Below are positions 1-8,655 of a stretch of 64,000 nt of DNA, piece by piece (position 1 is the first letter of the stretch; each line of letters begins with the position of its first letter). Location of the stretch: positions 186,001-250,000 of the forward strand of contig NZ_JAGQBJ010000002.1 in the NCBI RefSeq assembly GCF_024345575.1. Reading direction: 5' to 3'. A program made the translations under genes and the position numbers. Origin of the DNA: Cyanobium sp. Morenito 9A2 (lineage in GTDB: Bacteria; Cyanobacteriota; Cyanobacteriia; PCC-6307; Cyanobiaceae). The notes beneath the pieces are model-generated. The model had not been told where the DNA came from. It searched no databases and saw only the letters and a list, made by a program, of their open reading frames with translations.

Positions 1-924
1 GGAAAAGCGCAGCAGGCTGCTGCGCAGCTGCTCACTGGCGTAGCGAAAGCCCCCGCCCAGCACCACCGCTTCGGTCCGCAAGGGCAAGGGCTGGCCCAGC
101 GGCAGGGCCCCCTCAGGCAGCACCAGGCCGTCGACGTGACGCTGGTCGGCCTCTCGCTGGGCCATGGCCAGCAGATCGAGTAGACGCTGCTGCTGGCTGA
201 AGCGAAACTTCTCCCGGGTGGGGATGGCAGGTTGCAGCACCAGCAGCCGCACGGGCGGCAGGGCCGCCGTTGCTGGCGCTGCCCCGGAAGGGGCCAAGGC
301 CCCCACCAGGTGAAACGTCAGCACCAGAGCCCCCAGCACCGTCCAGCGCCGCCACGGGGACCCCACGGCCCCGAAGGCGCGCGCCAGGGCCCAAGCCATC
401 AGCAGTTGAGCCGCGGCCACCAGGGCACTCCCCCCCAGGGCCGCCAGCCCCGCCAGGGGCGGATCACCCGGAAGCGCCGCTGCCCCCAGGCCGATCCAGA
501 ACAAGGGCCCTTTCGCCAGGAGTGTCTCAGCGAGCCCCCAAAGCAAGGCCCCGATCAGGGCCGTGCTGAAGCGCTCGCTCCCCAGGCGCTCCACCAACAG
601 GCGCCAAACGCCCACCAGCAGTCCCCCCAGCAGGCCAAGACCGATCCAAAGCGCGGTCACGAGCGGCAGACTCAAGGGCAACGGCACCCCCACCCAATCG
701 AGGGGATGCAGCGCCAGCAGCCAACGGTGGGAAACCAGCACCGCGGCGAAACCCCAGAAACAGCCCACCAGAAACGGCCGGGGCCTCGGGCCCACGGACT
801 CCCTCCACAGGGGCACCAGCGCCAGCCAGAGCAGGGGCGGCCATCCCAGTGGCGGCAGAGCGACACCGGCCAGCAGCCCCCCCCCCAGGGCGGTGAGCCC
901 CCCCATACGCCGGTCATTGCCCAT
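1..924 (-). CDS. lnt: Apolipoprotein N-acyltransferase, N-terminal 308 residues (runs off window)
   Basis: Transfers the third acyl chain from phospholipid to the N-terminal cysteine of lipoproteins in the inner membrane. I translated it by hand from ATG at 924 and the frame stays open to base 1, so the gene is cut by the window edge. The first ~200 residues are a chain of hydrophobic segments. A nitrilase-type domain begins near residue 225, and a Glu in LVLPEGA (about residue 271) fits the catalytic Glu. The family is usually about 480-520 residues, so the part carrying the catalytic Lys and Cys lies outside. A second in-frame ATG lies at 906. A run of ten G (coding strand) falls in codons 10-13. 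Confidence 0.85.
   Translation of the reverse strand, partial: MGNDRRMGGLTALGGGLLAGVALPPLGWPPLLWLALVPLWRESVGPRPRPFLVGCFWGFAAVLVSHRWLLALHPLDWVGVPLPLSLPLVTALWIGLGLLGGLLVGVWRLLVERLGSERFSTALIGALLWGLAETLLAKGPLFWIGLGAAALPGDPPLAGLAALGGSALVAAAQLLMAWALARAFGAVGSPWRRWTVLGALVLTFHLVGALAPSGAAPATAALPPVRLLVLQPAIPTREKFRFSQQQRLLDLLAMAQREADQRHVDGLVLPEGALPLGQPLPLRTEAVVLGGGFRYASEQLRSSLLRFS
887..896. repeat. 10-base C/G homopolymer inside lnt
   Basis: Ten consecutive C on the plus strand, read as three Gly codons plus one base early in lnt. A seven-base run (901-904 with the preceding bases) follows closely upstream in the gene. Runs this long are prone to slippage and to sequencing error. Confidence 0.9.
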
Positions 925-990
925 CGCAAGGGACGCTAGGGAGCGCCAGGGTCAACCCACGTCCCTTCACCGCCCTCAGGCACCCACCCC

Positions 991-1338
991 ATGGCCATGG
1001 ATCGTGACAACCTTCTCCAGCAAGTGCTGCTCCGGGGTCTGGGGACCACCTCCTTGGTCGCCGATCGCTTGCGGCATGTCACCCAGGACTGGGTCAGCAG
1101 CGGACGGCTGGATCCCTCCCAGGCCGCCACCTTGGTGGACGCGGTGCTGACGGGGCTGCGCGGGGAGGATCCCGAGGTGCAGAAGCAGGTGGAGCGAGAC
1201 TTGGAGCGCAACCTGGATCACTTCCTTCAAGACGTGGGCCTGGCCCGGCAGAAGGAAGTCGATGAGCTCCGCGGTCGGATCGATCGCCTCGAACAACTCC
1301 TGCGCAACCGACTGGATCGCAGTGAGGTCCCCGATTGA
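991..1338 (+). CDS. Phasin-like small helical protein
   Basis: A 115-residue, soluble, mostly helical protein with a charged coiled-coil end (VDELRGRIDRLEQLL, about residues 89-103). The pattern resembles the phasin / polyhydroxyalkanoate regulator-like proteins conserved in picocyanobacteria. That is a resemblance and does not show granule binding. ATG at 991 is a good start, and an ATG two codons later (997) is possible. It is divergent from lnt and precedes the FKBP gene by about 86 bases. Confidence 0.65.
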   Translation: MAMDRDNLLQQVLLRGLGTTSLVADRLRHVTQDWVSSGRLDPSQAATLVDAVLTGLRGEDPEVQKQVERDLERNLDHFLQDVGLARQKEVDELRGRIDRLEQLLRNRLDRSEVPD

Positions 1339-1424
1339 TGCTCCGGATCGACCAGCACCCTTGAAGCTGATGGGCCGATGAAGCTGACTGGCAGAATCGG
1401 GCCCACTTGCAGTGGGCCCAGGCC

Positions 1425-2096
1425 ATGCGCGACATCCTGATCAGCTCCGGCGTTTGCGTGGCCTGCCTGCTGCTCGCCCTGGTGAGCCAGCTCGTGGCCC
1501 CGACGGCGGTGAACGCCAGCGCCGTCAACGGGGGCGTTACGCAACCGGCCGTTGCCCTCACCTCCACGGCCCTGGCCGGCGGCGGTGCTCCGGGCGCCCC
1601 TGCCCAGCCGGCCCTGGGCCGCTTCGAGCTCGATCCCAATGACCCCAACCCCTCCCTGTTCACCATGGCCTCAGACCTCAGCTCCGACTCCAGCGCAACC
1701 GCCACCGAGATCGCCCAGGCCGGCGCCCTCGGCGGCGACCTCACTGCGGCCAAGGAGCGGGTCACCCCCAGCGGACTGCGCATCACCGATCTGGTGGTCG
1801 GCACCGGTGACGAAGCCGTCGCAGGACAGGCGGTGGTGGTGAACTACCGGGGCACCCTGCCCGATGGCAAGGAGTTCGACAGCAGCTACAGCCGTAACCA
1901 ACCCTTCAGCTTCCCCCTCGGCGGCGGCCGGGTGATCAAAGGCTGGGACGAGGGGGTGGCCGGCATGAAGGTGGGCGGCAAGCGCAAGCTGGTGATTCCC
2001 CCCGATCTGGCCTACGGCGAGCGAGGCGCCGGCGGCGTGATTCCCCCCAACGCCACCTTGATCTTCGAAGTGGAACTGTTACGCGTCGGCGGCTGA
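1425..2096 (+). CDS. FKBP-type peptidyl-prolyl cis-trans isomerase, membrane-anchored or exported
   Basis: Catalyses cis-trans isomerisation at prolyl bonds. The protein has 223 residues. An N-terminal hydrophobic stretch at about 4-25 is a signal peptide or anchor. A low-complexity Ala/Gly/Pro/Ser region follows, and the FKBP domain spans about residues 115-223 with typical blocks ([50 protein letters not shown]). The frame opens at TTG 1407, but ATG 1425 puts the hydrophobic segment at the N terminus and is preferred. The likely site is the periplasm or thylakoid lumen. Confidence 0.88.
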   Translation: MRDILISSGVCVACLLLALVSQLVAPTAVNASAVNGGVTQPAVALTSTALAGGGAPGAPAQPALGRFELDPNDPNPSLFTMASDLSSDSSATATEIAQAGALGGDLTAAKERVTPSGLRITDLVVGTGDEAVAGQAVVVNYRGTLPDGKEFDSSYSRNQPFSFPLGGGRVIKGWDEGVAGMKVGGKRKLVIPPDLAYGERGAGGVIPPNATLIFEVELLRVGG

Positions 2097-2207
2097 GCCT
2101 CCAAAAGGAGCACTGGCTTGATCACGGGAGCTGGGTCGCTGGGGCCACCCAGCGGCGGCCAATCCCGTCGTTAAAGTGAGCCTTCAACCTGGAATAGCTC
2201 CGATTTC
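2097..2207 (+). other. Spacer upstream of sodB with hairpin and 18-codon mini-ORF
   Basis: AAAAGGAG at 2103-2110 sits just ahead of TTG 2118, which opens an 18-codon frame ending at TAA 2172-2174. A 7-bp perfect stem (2130-2136 with 2147-2153) lies inside that frame. It has no T-run, so it is not a standard terminator. It could be leader structure for sodB or chance. Confidence 0.3.
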
Positions 2208-2807
2208 ATGGCTCACACGCTCCCCGCGCTCCCCTACGACCTCGATGCGCTCGAGCCCCATATCTCACGCCAGACCCTGGAGTTTCACCACGGCAAGCAC
2301 CACGCCGCCTACGTGAACAACCTCAACAACCTGGTGGCCGGCACCGATTTGGAGGCCAAGAGCCTGGAAGAGGTCATCCTGGCCGTGGCCGGGGAGGCCA
2401 CCAAGGCGGGTGTCTTCAACAATGCCGCCCAGGTCTGGAACCACACCTTTTACTGGCAGAGCCTCAAGCCAGGCGGTGGCGGTGCGCCCACAGGCGCCCT
2501 GGCCGAGAAGATCAACGCTGATTTCGGGAGTTTCGAGGCGTTCACCGAGCAGTTCAAAGCGGCAGGGGCCACCCAGTTCGGCAGCGGCTGGGCCTGGTTG
2601 GTGCTTGATGGCGGCACCCTCAAGATCACCAAGACCGGCAACGCCGACCTGCCCCTGGCCCACGGCCAGAAGGCTCTTCTGACCATGGATGTCTGGGAGC
2701 ACGCCTACTACCTCGACTACCAGAACCGCCGTCCCGACTACATCAGCACCTTCCTCGACAAGCTGGTGAACTGGGAGTTCGTGGCCGCCAACCTGGCCGC
2801 CGCCTGA
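2208..2807 (+). CDS. sodB: Iron superoxide dismutase
   Basis: Dismutates superoxide to hydrogen peroxide and oxygen, in the cytosol. The 199 residues cover a complete Fe/Mn-SOD. Metal ligands by position are His27, His79, Asp161 and His165 (in [11 protein letters not shown]). The block [11 protein letters not shown] and the overall length match the iron-type enzymes of cyanobacteria and plastids. Many open-ocean picocyanobacteria carry a nickel SOD instead, so this gene argues for a coastal or freshwater relative (inference). A terminator follows directly. Confidence 0.96.
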   Translation: MAHTLPALPYDLDALEPHISRQTLEFHHGKHHAAYVNNLNNLVAGTDLEAKSLEEVILAVAGEATKAGVFNNAAQVWNHTFYWQSLKPGGGGAPTGALAEKINADFGSFEAFTEQFKAAGATQFGSGWAWLVLDGGTLKITKTGNADLPLAHGQKALLTMDVWEHAYYLDYQNRRPDYISTFLDKLVNWEFVAANLAAA

Positions 2808-2831
2808 TCCATCCCTGATCGCGACCCCTTG

Positions 2832-2857
2832 GCCCCCGGAGACCCCGGGGGCTTTTT
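2832..2857 (+). terminator. Rho-independent terminator of sodB
   Basis: GCCCCCGG pairs with CCGGGGGC around a 5-base loop and is followed by TTTTT. It lies 25 bases after the sodB stop, in the gap between convergent sodB and queA. Confidence 0.85.
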
Positions 2858-2864
2858 CATGGCC

Positions 2865-4010
2865 TCACGGCCTGGCCACCGGCAGCACCGCCTGCGGCGG
2901 GATCCACATCGCATCGCCGTAGGAGAAGAAGCGGTAGCCCTGGGCGATCGCCTCGCCGTAGAGCGCCAGCAGCCGCTCGCGGCCCAGCAGCGCACTCACC
3001 AGCAGCAACAGCGACGAGCGCGGCAGGTGGAAGTTGGTGAGCAAGCCCTGCACCACCTGGAAGCGGAACCCCGGCTGAATCACCAGGTTCACCGGCCCCA
3101 TGAACGGCACCAGGGCGCCCCCGTGCAGGGCGGCCACCCCCTCCAGGGCGCGCACGCTGGTGGTGCCGATGGCGATCACCCGCCCGCCCTTCGCGCGGCA
3201 GAGCTCCACCGCGGCCACCAATGCGGGGCGGAGCTCCACCCATTCGCTGTGCAGCTCCAGATTCCTGAGGTCCTCCTGCTCCACGGGCCGAAAGGTGCCC
3301 AGCCCCACATGCAGGGTGAGGCGCGCGATCGCCACCCCCTTGGCCGCCAGGGCCTCCAACAGCTCATCGCTGAGGTGCAGGCCGGCGGTGGGGGCCGCCA
3401 CCGCCCCGGGCCGCGCGGCGTAACGGGTCTGGTAGCGGGTCCGGTCTGCGGCGTCGTGCTCGTGGATGTAGGGAGGCAGCGGCATGGTGCCGTAGCGCTC
3501 CAGCAGCCCCTCGATCCGCTCGGCGCTGGTGCACTGCGGCGGAAAGCGGACCACCCGGCCGCCACTGGCCTCGTCCACCGCCACCACCGGCAGCTCCAGG
3601 GGGGGCTGGCCGGCGGCCTCCAGCTTCAACACCTCCCCGGGGCGCAGGCGCTTGGCGGGGCGGGCCAGGCAGAGCCAGCAGCTGTCGTCCCCCTCGCCGG
3701 TGCTCCGCTGGTGCCAGGGCTGCAGCACCAGCAGCTCCACCACCCCGCCGCTCGCGCGCCGGGCGCTGAGGCGGGCCTGGAGCACCCGCGTGTCGTTGAC
3801 CACCAGCAGATCGCCGGGCTCCAGTTCGTGCTGCAGATCCCAGACCGTGAGCGATCGTGCCAAGGGCCCATGCGCCCCGATCGGCTCCACCGCCAGCAGG
3901 CGGGCGCCATGGCGGGGTTCCACCGGCCGCTGGGCGATGGAGCTCTCCAGCAGCTCGAACCCATAACTCGACAGGCTCAGATCCGCCGCGAGGGAGTCAC
4001 CCGGGCCCAT
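2865..4010 (-). CDS. queA: S-adenosylmethionine:tRNA ribosyltransferase-isomerase
   Basis: Adds the ribosyl moiety of SAM to 7-aminomethyl-deazaguanine in tRNA, forming epoxyqueuosine. The 381 residues match the usual size (about 350-380). Recognisable QueA blocks include PVEPRHGARLL, LLVVNDTRVLQARL, LPPYIH, VAAPTAGLHLS and HVGLGTFRPV. ATG 4010 lies 5 bases after the stop of the dehydrogenase E2 gene, so it ends a five-gene minus-strand run starting at lipB. The queuosine-precursor transporter at 37.6 kb belongs to the same tRNA-modification biology. Confidence 0.95.
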   Translation of the reverse strand: MGPGDSLAADLSLSSYGFELLESSIAQRPVEPRHGARLLAVEPIGAHGPLARSLTVWDLQHELEPGDLLVVNDTRVLQARLSARRASGGVVELLVLQPWHQRSTGEGDDSCWLCLARPAKRLRPGEVLKLEAAGQPPLELPVVAVDEASGGRVVRFPPQCTSAERIEGLLERYGTMPLPPYIHEHDAADRTRYQTRYAARPGAVAAPTAGLHLSDELLEALAAKGVAIARLTLHVGLGTFRPVEQEDLRNLELHSEWVELRPALVAAVELCRAKGGRVIAIGTTSVRALEGVAALHGGALVPFMGPVNLVIQPGFRFQVVQGLLTNFHLPRSSLLLLVSALLGRERLLALYGEAIAQGYRFFSYGDAMWIPPQAVLPVARP

Positions 4011-4015
4011 GGCGC

Positions 4016-5398
4016 TCAGAGGGCCAGGCTTTCCGGGTTGGTCTCGATCAGGCGGGCCAGATCCTGCAGGAAGGCGGCGGCATGGGTGCCATAGATCACC
4101 CGGTGGTCGGCGGTGAGATTCACCTGCATCTGACGGCGCACGGCGATCGAGCCATCCTTGAGCGCGACCACCACGGGCCGCGAGGCGGCCACCGCCAGGA
4201 TCGCGCCGGTGCCGGGGGGAAGAATCGCATCGAAGCGATCGACCCCGAACATGCCGAGGTTGGAGAGCGTGAAGCTGCCGGTGCTGTACTCATCGGGTTT
4301 GAGCTGCTTGGTGCGCGCCCGGGCCACCAGGTCGGCCCAGCTGCGCGAGAGGGCATAGAGATCAGTGTGATCGGCGGCCGCCAGTACGGGAGTCACCAGG
4401 CCGCCGTCGTCCATGGCCACGGCCACGGCCACGTTGATGGCGGCCGGGTAGGCGATGCCGGCGGGGCTGGTGGCGGCGTTGAGCTGGGGATGACGGGCCA
4501 GGGTGAGGGCCACGGCCTTGGCCAGCAGGGCGGTCATGGTGACGCCCTTGGGTTTCACCTGCTTGTAGAAGGCGTCGAGCTTGTCAGTGGTGATCGTGTA
4601 CCCCACCCGGAAGGTGGGCGCTTCAAGGCTCGCCAGCATCGAGCGGTTGACCGCCTGCTGCAGGGTGTTGAAGGCCACTGTCTCGCCGGGGGAGCCGAAG
4701 CTCTGGCCGGCCGGGGCCGGGGCTGTTGCGGCGCCGTTGGAGCCGGGAGCGCCCGGGGCCGCCAGCGCGGCGGGGGCCGTGCCTTCGGCGACCCGGGGCA
4801 CGCTCACGGCCCGCCCGGCGGCGAGCTCCACGTCTTCAGCCTGAACACGGCCACCGGGGCCGCTGCCGCGCAGACCCGCCAGGGCCACCCCCAGCTGGGA
4901 GGCGAGCTTGCGGGCCCGGGGGGTGGCCACCAGACGGCCGTCGCCATTGGCGGGCGCCGGCACAGCTGGGGTGACCACAGGGGCAGGGGCAGCCACGGCC
5001 TCAGGTGCTGCAACGGGCGCCGCGGCCCCAGGGGCCGACACGGCAGCGGCAGGAGCGGTTGGGGCTGCGGGAGCGGCTGCCATGGGGGCGGCTGCCATGG
5101 GGGCGGCTGCCATGGGGGCGGCGGGCGCCGAGGCCGCCACCGCCGCGATCTCAGCCTCGGTTTCGACGATCAGGCCAATCGTTTCGCCCACGGGCGCCGT
5201 GCCACCGGCCGGCAGCAGCACGGTGGCCAGGAAGCCCTCTTCGAAGGCTTCCACGTCCATGTCGGCCTTGTCCGACTCGACCACCAGCACGGATTCGCCG
5301 CGGGCGACCTTATCGCCAGGCTTCTTGAGCCACTCCACGATCTTGCCCTCCGTCATCGTGGAGCTGAGGGCGGGCATGAAGATTTCGTGGGTCGCCAA
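4016..5398 (-). CDS. pdhC: Dihydrolipoamide acetyltransferase, E2 of pyruvate dehydrogenase
   Basis: Core of the pyruvate dehydrogenase complex; moves the acetyl group from lipoamide to CoA. The 460 residues contain an N-terminal lipoyl domain with the lipoyl lysine in ESDKADM (Lys44), a long Ala/Pro linker with tandem AAAPM units, a peripheral subunit-binding domain (TPRARKLASQLGV, with GSGPGGRV) and the acyltransferase domain with the catalytic His in TADHRVIYG (about residue 432). TADHRxxYG is the cyanobacterial/plastid variant. TTG 5398 gives MATHEIFMPALSSTM, matching relatives. GTG 5413 is an in-frame alternative five codons upstream. Confidence 0.95.
   Translation of the reverse strand: MATHEIFMPALSSTMTEGKIVEWLKKPGDKVARGESVLVVESDKADMDVEAFEEGFLATVLLPAGGTAPVGETIGLIVETEAEIAAVAASAPAAPMAAAPMAAAPMAAAPAAPTAPAAAVSAPGAAAPVAAPEAVAAPAPVVTPAVPAPANGDGRLVATPRARKLASQLGVALAGLRGSGPGGRVQAEDVELAAGRAVSVPRVAEGTAPAALAAPGAPGSNGAATAPAPAGQSFGSPGETVAFNTLQQAVNRSMLASLEAPTFRVGYTITTDKLDAFYKQVKPKGVTMTALLAKAVALTLARHPQLNAATSPAGIAYPAAINVAVAVAMDDGGLVTPVLAAADHTDLYALSRSWADLVARARTKQLKPDEYSTGSFTLSNLGMFGVDRFDAILPPGTGAILAVAASRPVVVALKDGSIAVRRQMQVNLTADHRVIYGTHAAAFLQDLARLIETNPESLAL
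5073..5117 (-). repeat. Three perfect 15-bp tandem repeats in the E2 linker
   Basis: The unit GCGGCTGCCATGGGG occurs three times head to tail, with no mismatch, starting at 5073, 5088 and 5103 on the plus strand. Read on the minus strand it encodes repeated Ala/Pro/Met units in the flexible linker between the lipoyl and subunit-binding domains. The unit is a multiple of three, so copy changes keep the frame. Confidence 0.95.
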
Positions 5399-5457
5399 CG
5401 CTGAATCCCGCACGGGTGATGTGCGCGATTTTACGGGTGCGCCTTGGCGCGATCAGC

Positions 5458-5904
5458 TCAGAGCTGGCCTTCGATCGATTCGACGATGCCATCGCGCACC
5501 ACCAGCGCTACCTGCAGCTTCTCCACCAGGTTGTCGCCCACCTTCACCTTGGTGCTGCTCTCGAGCTGGCCCTGCTCGACGATCTGCTCAAACTCCAGCT
5601 CCTGCACCTGGCGCTGCTGTTCCAGCAAGGTGCGCTTCTGCTCCTCAAGCTCGGCCCGCTTGGCGGCCACCTGCTGGTGCACCGAATTCACCTGCTCGCC
5701 CACCCTGGGATCGAGGGGATTGGCGCTCTGGCGCCGGATCTCATCGATCAGCGCTTGGCCCTCCTGCTCCAACTGGGAGAGCTGGGCATCGCTGTTCGCC
5801 ACGGCTCCGCTGAGTTCGCGCTCGGCGTCCTCCTTCCAGCGCGGGGTCACCACCGCCCGCACGGTGATCGTGCGTTTGATCGTGAGCGATGAACCGTCCG
5901 ACAT
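5458..5904 (-). CDS. YlqD family coiled-coil protein
   Basis: A 148-residue protein with a beta-rich start (LTIKRTITVRAVVTPRWK), a long Gln/Glu-rich coiled coil (about residues 35-110) and a short C-terminal segment (KVKVGDNLVEKLQVALVVRD). It matches the YlqD family of Firmicutes and cyanobacteria, whose function is unknown. It lies 59 bases upstream of the E2 gene on the same strand. Confidence 0.8.
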   Translation of the reverse strand: MSDGSSLTIKRTITVRAVVTPRWKEDAERELSGAVANSDAQLSQLEQEGQALIDEIRRQSANPLDPRVGEQVNSVHQQVAAKRAELEEQKRTLLEQQRQVQELEFEQIVEQGQLESSTKVKVGDNLVEKLQVALVVRDGIVESIEGQL

Positions 5905-5987
5905 GGGTGCTGACCAACAAGTTCCAGGCTCTCAGCCGAACAGCCTGGGGTCAATCACCTTCAAGGGCGGTGAACCGCCCAACGGCC

Positions 5988-7895
5988 TCAACGCCCGTAG
6001 AGGGCTTCGATCGCGGCCTGATCGCGGGCGGTGATGCGATCGCGGCGTTGCTTGAGGGTCTGGGTGAGCAGGCCGTTCTCCAGGCTGAACGGCTCCACCA
6101 GGGCCACACCGCCCAGGCGCTCATCGGGCCGGGAACCTGGCCGCGCCGCCAGCAGCCGGTTGAACTCGCCCTTGAGCGCCCGCAGCAACGCTTCCTGGGA
6201 CGCGTCCGAAAGCTGCGAGCGGAACGCCGCCAGGGGGTCGGCACGGGGCACCACCAGGGCCCCCAGCAAACGCTCGTCCTGCCCCACCACCAGCACCTGC
6301 TCCACCAGGGGGCTCGCCGCCAGGGCCTCCTCCAGGGGGCCCGGTTCGATGTTCTCGCCGCTGCTGAGCACGATCGTGTCCTTGGCCCGGCCAGTCAGCA
6401 GCAGGGAGCCATCGGGAATCAGCAGGCCCAGGTCACCGGTGTCGAACCAGCCCTGGGCGTCGATGGCGGAGGCCGTGGCCTCGGGCCTGTGGAAGTAACC
6501 GGCCATCACCTGGGGGCCCCTGGCCAACACCAGCCCCCGCTCGCCCCAGCCCAGGGGCGCACGGCTTTCGGGATTGACGATGCGGATGGAGGTGCCGGGC
6601 AAGGGGCGGCCGGAGCTGCCGCGGCGGTTGGCCCAGGGGCGCCGGCAGGTGAGCACCGGGCTGGTTTCGGTGAGGCCGTAGCCCACCAGCAACTCGATGC
6701 CGATCACCTCGAAGAAGCCATCCACGTGGGGGGCCAGGGCCCCGCCGCCGCTGATGGCGGTGCGCAGGGCGCCGCCCGCGAGCTGCTGGCGCACCTTGGG
6801 CCAGAACAACGCCGCCGCGAGCCTCTGCACGGGCCAGGTGATCGCCGCCAGGGCCGCCCCCTGGAGCCGGGCCAGGGGCGCTTCCTGGGTGAGGGTGAGG
6901 TCAAGCGCCTGTCGACGGGAGGTGCAGTGGAGCCGCCCCACCGCCAGGGCCGCTTTGAGCAGCTTCTGACGACGGGCGGGCATCGCGGCCAGGGCATCCT
7001 CAAAGCCCGAAAGGAGCGCCTCCCAGAGCCGCGGGACGCTGATCATGTAGCTGGGGCGCACCCGCTGGAGGTCGGGGCGCAACTGCTTGAGCGTGGTGTA
7101 GGTCTGGTGGCAGCCGCAGGCCAGCAGCAGGTATTCAGCCGTGCGTTCGTAGGCGTGCCAGATCGGCAGGACGCTCACCACCCGATCCCCCGGCGAAGGG
7201 TTCACCGCCACCCCGAGGGTGCGGATCTGGTGCAGCAGGTTGGCGTGGCTGAGGGGCACCCCCTTGGGGGCGCCAGTGGTGCCCGATGTGTAGAGAAGCG
7301 TCGCCAAGCGCCCTGGATCTGGCGGTGAGGGGGGCGCCTGCGGGGCGGCAGCCCCCCGCTCCAGCAACGCCGCCCAATCCAGGCAGGGCCAGGGGGCAAC
7401 CGCGGGGGCCTCCCCCTCCAGCACGACCACAAAACGCAGGGCGGCCAGGGCCCCATGGTCGAAACCAAGCTTGCCCAGCAGGGCCGCCGACTCCACCACC
7501 AGGGCCACGGAGCCGGAATCCTCAAGGATGTAAAGCAGCTCGTCGCTGGGCGCGGCACTGCCGCGCACGGCATCGGCGGCGCCGGCGCGCATCAGCCCCT
7601 GGTCCGCCACCAGCCAGCGGGGGCCGTTCTCGGCGAACAGGGCCACCCGCTCGCCCGGCGCCAGGCCCAGGGCGACAAAGGCCGCAGCCGCCTGCTCGAT
7701 CCGCAGGTGCAGCTCCCGGTAGGTGAGTTGCTCGGGATGGCGGCCATGGGGGGCGTCAAGGGCGGGAGCCTCGCCATAGAGGCGATCGAGCTCGCCCCAG
7801 AGCTGCTCGATTCCGGTGAGCTGGCTCCAGTCGGTGCGGCCGGCCAGGGCGCGGCGGTCATCGGCATCGGCCTGCCAGTGGATCTCGGCGTTCAC
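5988..7895 (-). CDS. AMP-binding long-chain acyl-CoA / acyl-ACP synthetase
   Basis: Activates fatty acids through an acyl-adenylate. In cyanobacteria the single long-chain enzyme usually acts as acyl-ACP synthetase (Aas) and recycles free fatty acids from lipids. The 635 residues carry the AMP-binding loop LLYTSGTTGAPKG (about 200-212), a YGLTETSPV block and the hinge/ATPase block FDTGDLG with a downstream LTGRAKDTIVLSSGENI. Translation starts at GTG 7895, 28 bases after lipB ends. Free acids versus other carboxylates as substrate cannot be told from sequence alone. Confidence 0.9.
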   Translation of the reverse strand: MNAEIHWQADADDRRALAGRTDWSQLTGIEQLWGELDRLYGEAPALDAPHGRHPEQLTYRELHLRIEQAAAAFVALGLAPGERVALFAENGPRWLVADQGLMRAGAADAVRGSAAPSDELLYILEDSGSVALVVESAALLGKLGFDHGALAALRFVVVLEGEAPAVAPWPCLDWAALLERGAAAPQAPPSPPDPGRLATLLYTSGTTGAPKGVPLSHANLLHQIRTLGVAVNPSPGDRVVSVLPIWHAYERTAEYLLLACGCHQTYTTLKQLRPDLQRVRPSYMISVPRLWEALLSGFEDALAAMPARRQKLLKAALAVGRLHCTSRRQALDLTLTQEAPLARLQGAALAAITWPVQRLAAALFWPKVRQQLAGGALRTAISGGGALAPHVDGFFEVIGIELLVGYGLTETSPVLTCRRPWANRRGSSGRPLPGTSIRIVNPESRAPLGWGERGLVLARGPQVMAGYFHRPEATASAIDAQGWFDTGDLGLLIPDGSLLLTGRAKDTIVLSSGENIEPGPLEEALAASPLVEQVLVVGQDERLLGALVVPRADPLAAFRSQLSDASQEALLRALKGEFNRLLAARPGSRPDERLGGVALVEPFSLENGLLTQTLKQRRDRITARDQAAIEALYGR

Positions 7896-7923
7896 CGGCC
7901 GTGCTGCGGGGGGAGCCCTTCTT

Positions 7924-8604
7924 TTACAACCCCTCCAGCCCTTCGGTGGGGAGCGGTGGGCGCAACGTCAGGCGAAAGCGCCGGGCCGCCGCCGCCACCA
8001 GCCGCGGTTGCAACGCCGCCACCGTCAACCCCGGCCGCCAGTCGCAAAGGCGACCCACCGGCCGGTTCTGGAGGCCACAGGGCACAATCCGCCCAAATCC
8101 CTCCAACGCACAGTCCACGTTCAGGGCCAGGCCGTGCTGGCTGATCCAGCGCTTCGCCCCCACGCCGATCGCCGCCACCTTGCGCCCCTCCAGCCACACC
8201 CCGGTGAGCCCGTCGATCCGCTCGCCGCCCAGCCCCAGCTCCGCCAGCAGCTCGATCACCACCCCCTCCAGCTCGCGCAGGTAGAGGTGCAGATCGGCGC
8301 CGTGGCGCCGCAGGTCGAGCACGGGATAGAGCACCAGCTGGCCCGGCAGGTGGTGGGTCACCTCGCCGCCGCGGTCGATGCGGTGCAGGGGCAGGGGCGG
8401 ATCGAGCGGATCGAAGCCCAGAAACGCCTCACTGGCGCCGCGGCCCAGGGTGTAGCAGGGGGAATGCTGCAGCAGGAGCAGGGCCTCAGGCGCCCGGGGG
8501 TCCTCCAGCAGCCGTTGCTGCAGCTGCCGCTGCCAGCCCCAGGCGCGCTCAAACGGCACCGGATCCGACGGTTCAAAACAGATTGCATCGAGCCTCGGGT
8601 CCAT
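7924..8604 (-). CDS. lipB: Lipoyl(octanoyl) transferase
   Basis: Transfers octanoate from acyl carrier protein to the lipoyl lysine of E2-type proteins, the first step of lipoate assembly. The 226 residues show [13 protein letters not shown] (about 78-90), the catalytic Lys in RKVAAIG (Lys142) and the catalytic Cys in IVPCGL (Cys176). It heads the minus-strand run that also encodes a lipoylated substrate, the pyruvate dehydrogenase E2. It is divergent from lrtA across a 51-base gap that must hold both promoters. Confidence 0.95.
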   Translation of the reverse strand: MDPRLDAICFEPSDPVPFERAWGWQRQLQQRLLEDPRAPEALLLLQHSPCYTLGRGASEAFLGFDPLDPPLPLHRIDRGGEVTHHLPGQLVLYPVLDLRRHGADLHLYLRELEGVVIELLAELGLGGERIDGLTGVWLEGRKVAAIGVGAKRWISQHGLALNVDCALEGFGRIVPCGLQNRPVGRLCDWRPGLTVAALQPRLVAAAARRFRLTLRPPLPTEGLEGL

Positions 8605-8655
8605 CGGAGAACGCTCCTAGCGTGAGGGAGCCCCAACCTCAGGAGGAGTGTTGGC

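Noticed and set aside
481-560. Apparent frameshift in lnt
   Set aside because: On recounting the C-run at 535-539 there are five bases, and the frame runs continuously from 924 to the window edge.
3857-5404. 515-codon frame opposite the PDH E2 gene
   Set aside because: Gly/His-rich antisense shadow of the Ala/Pro-rich linker; E2 motifs are on the minus strand.
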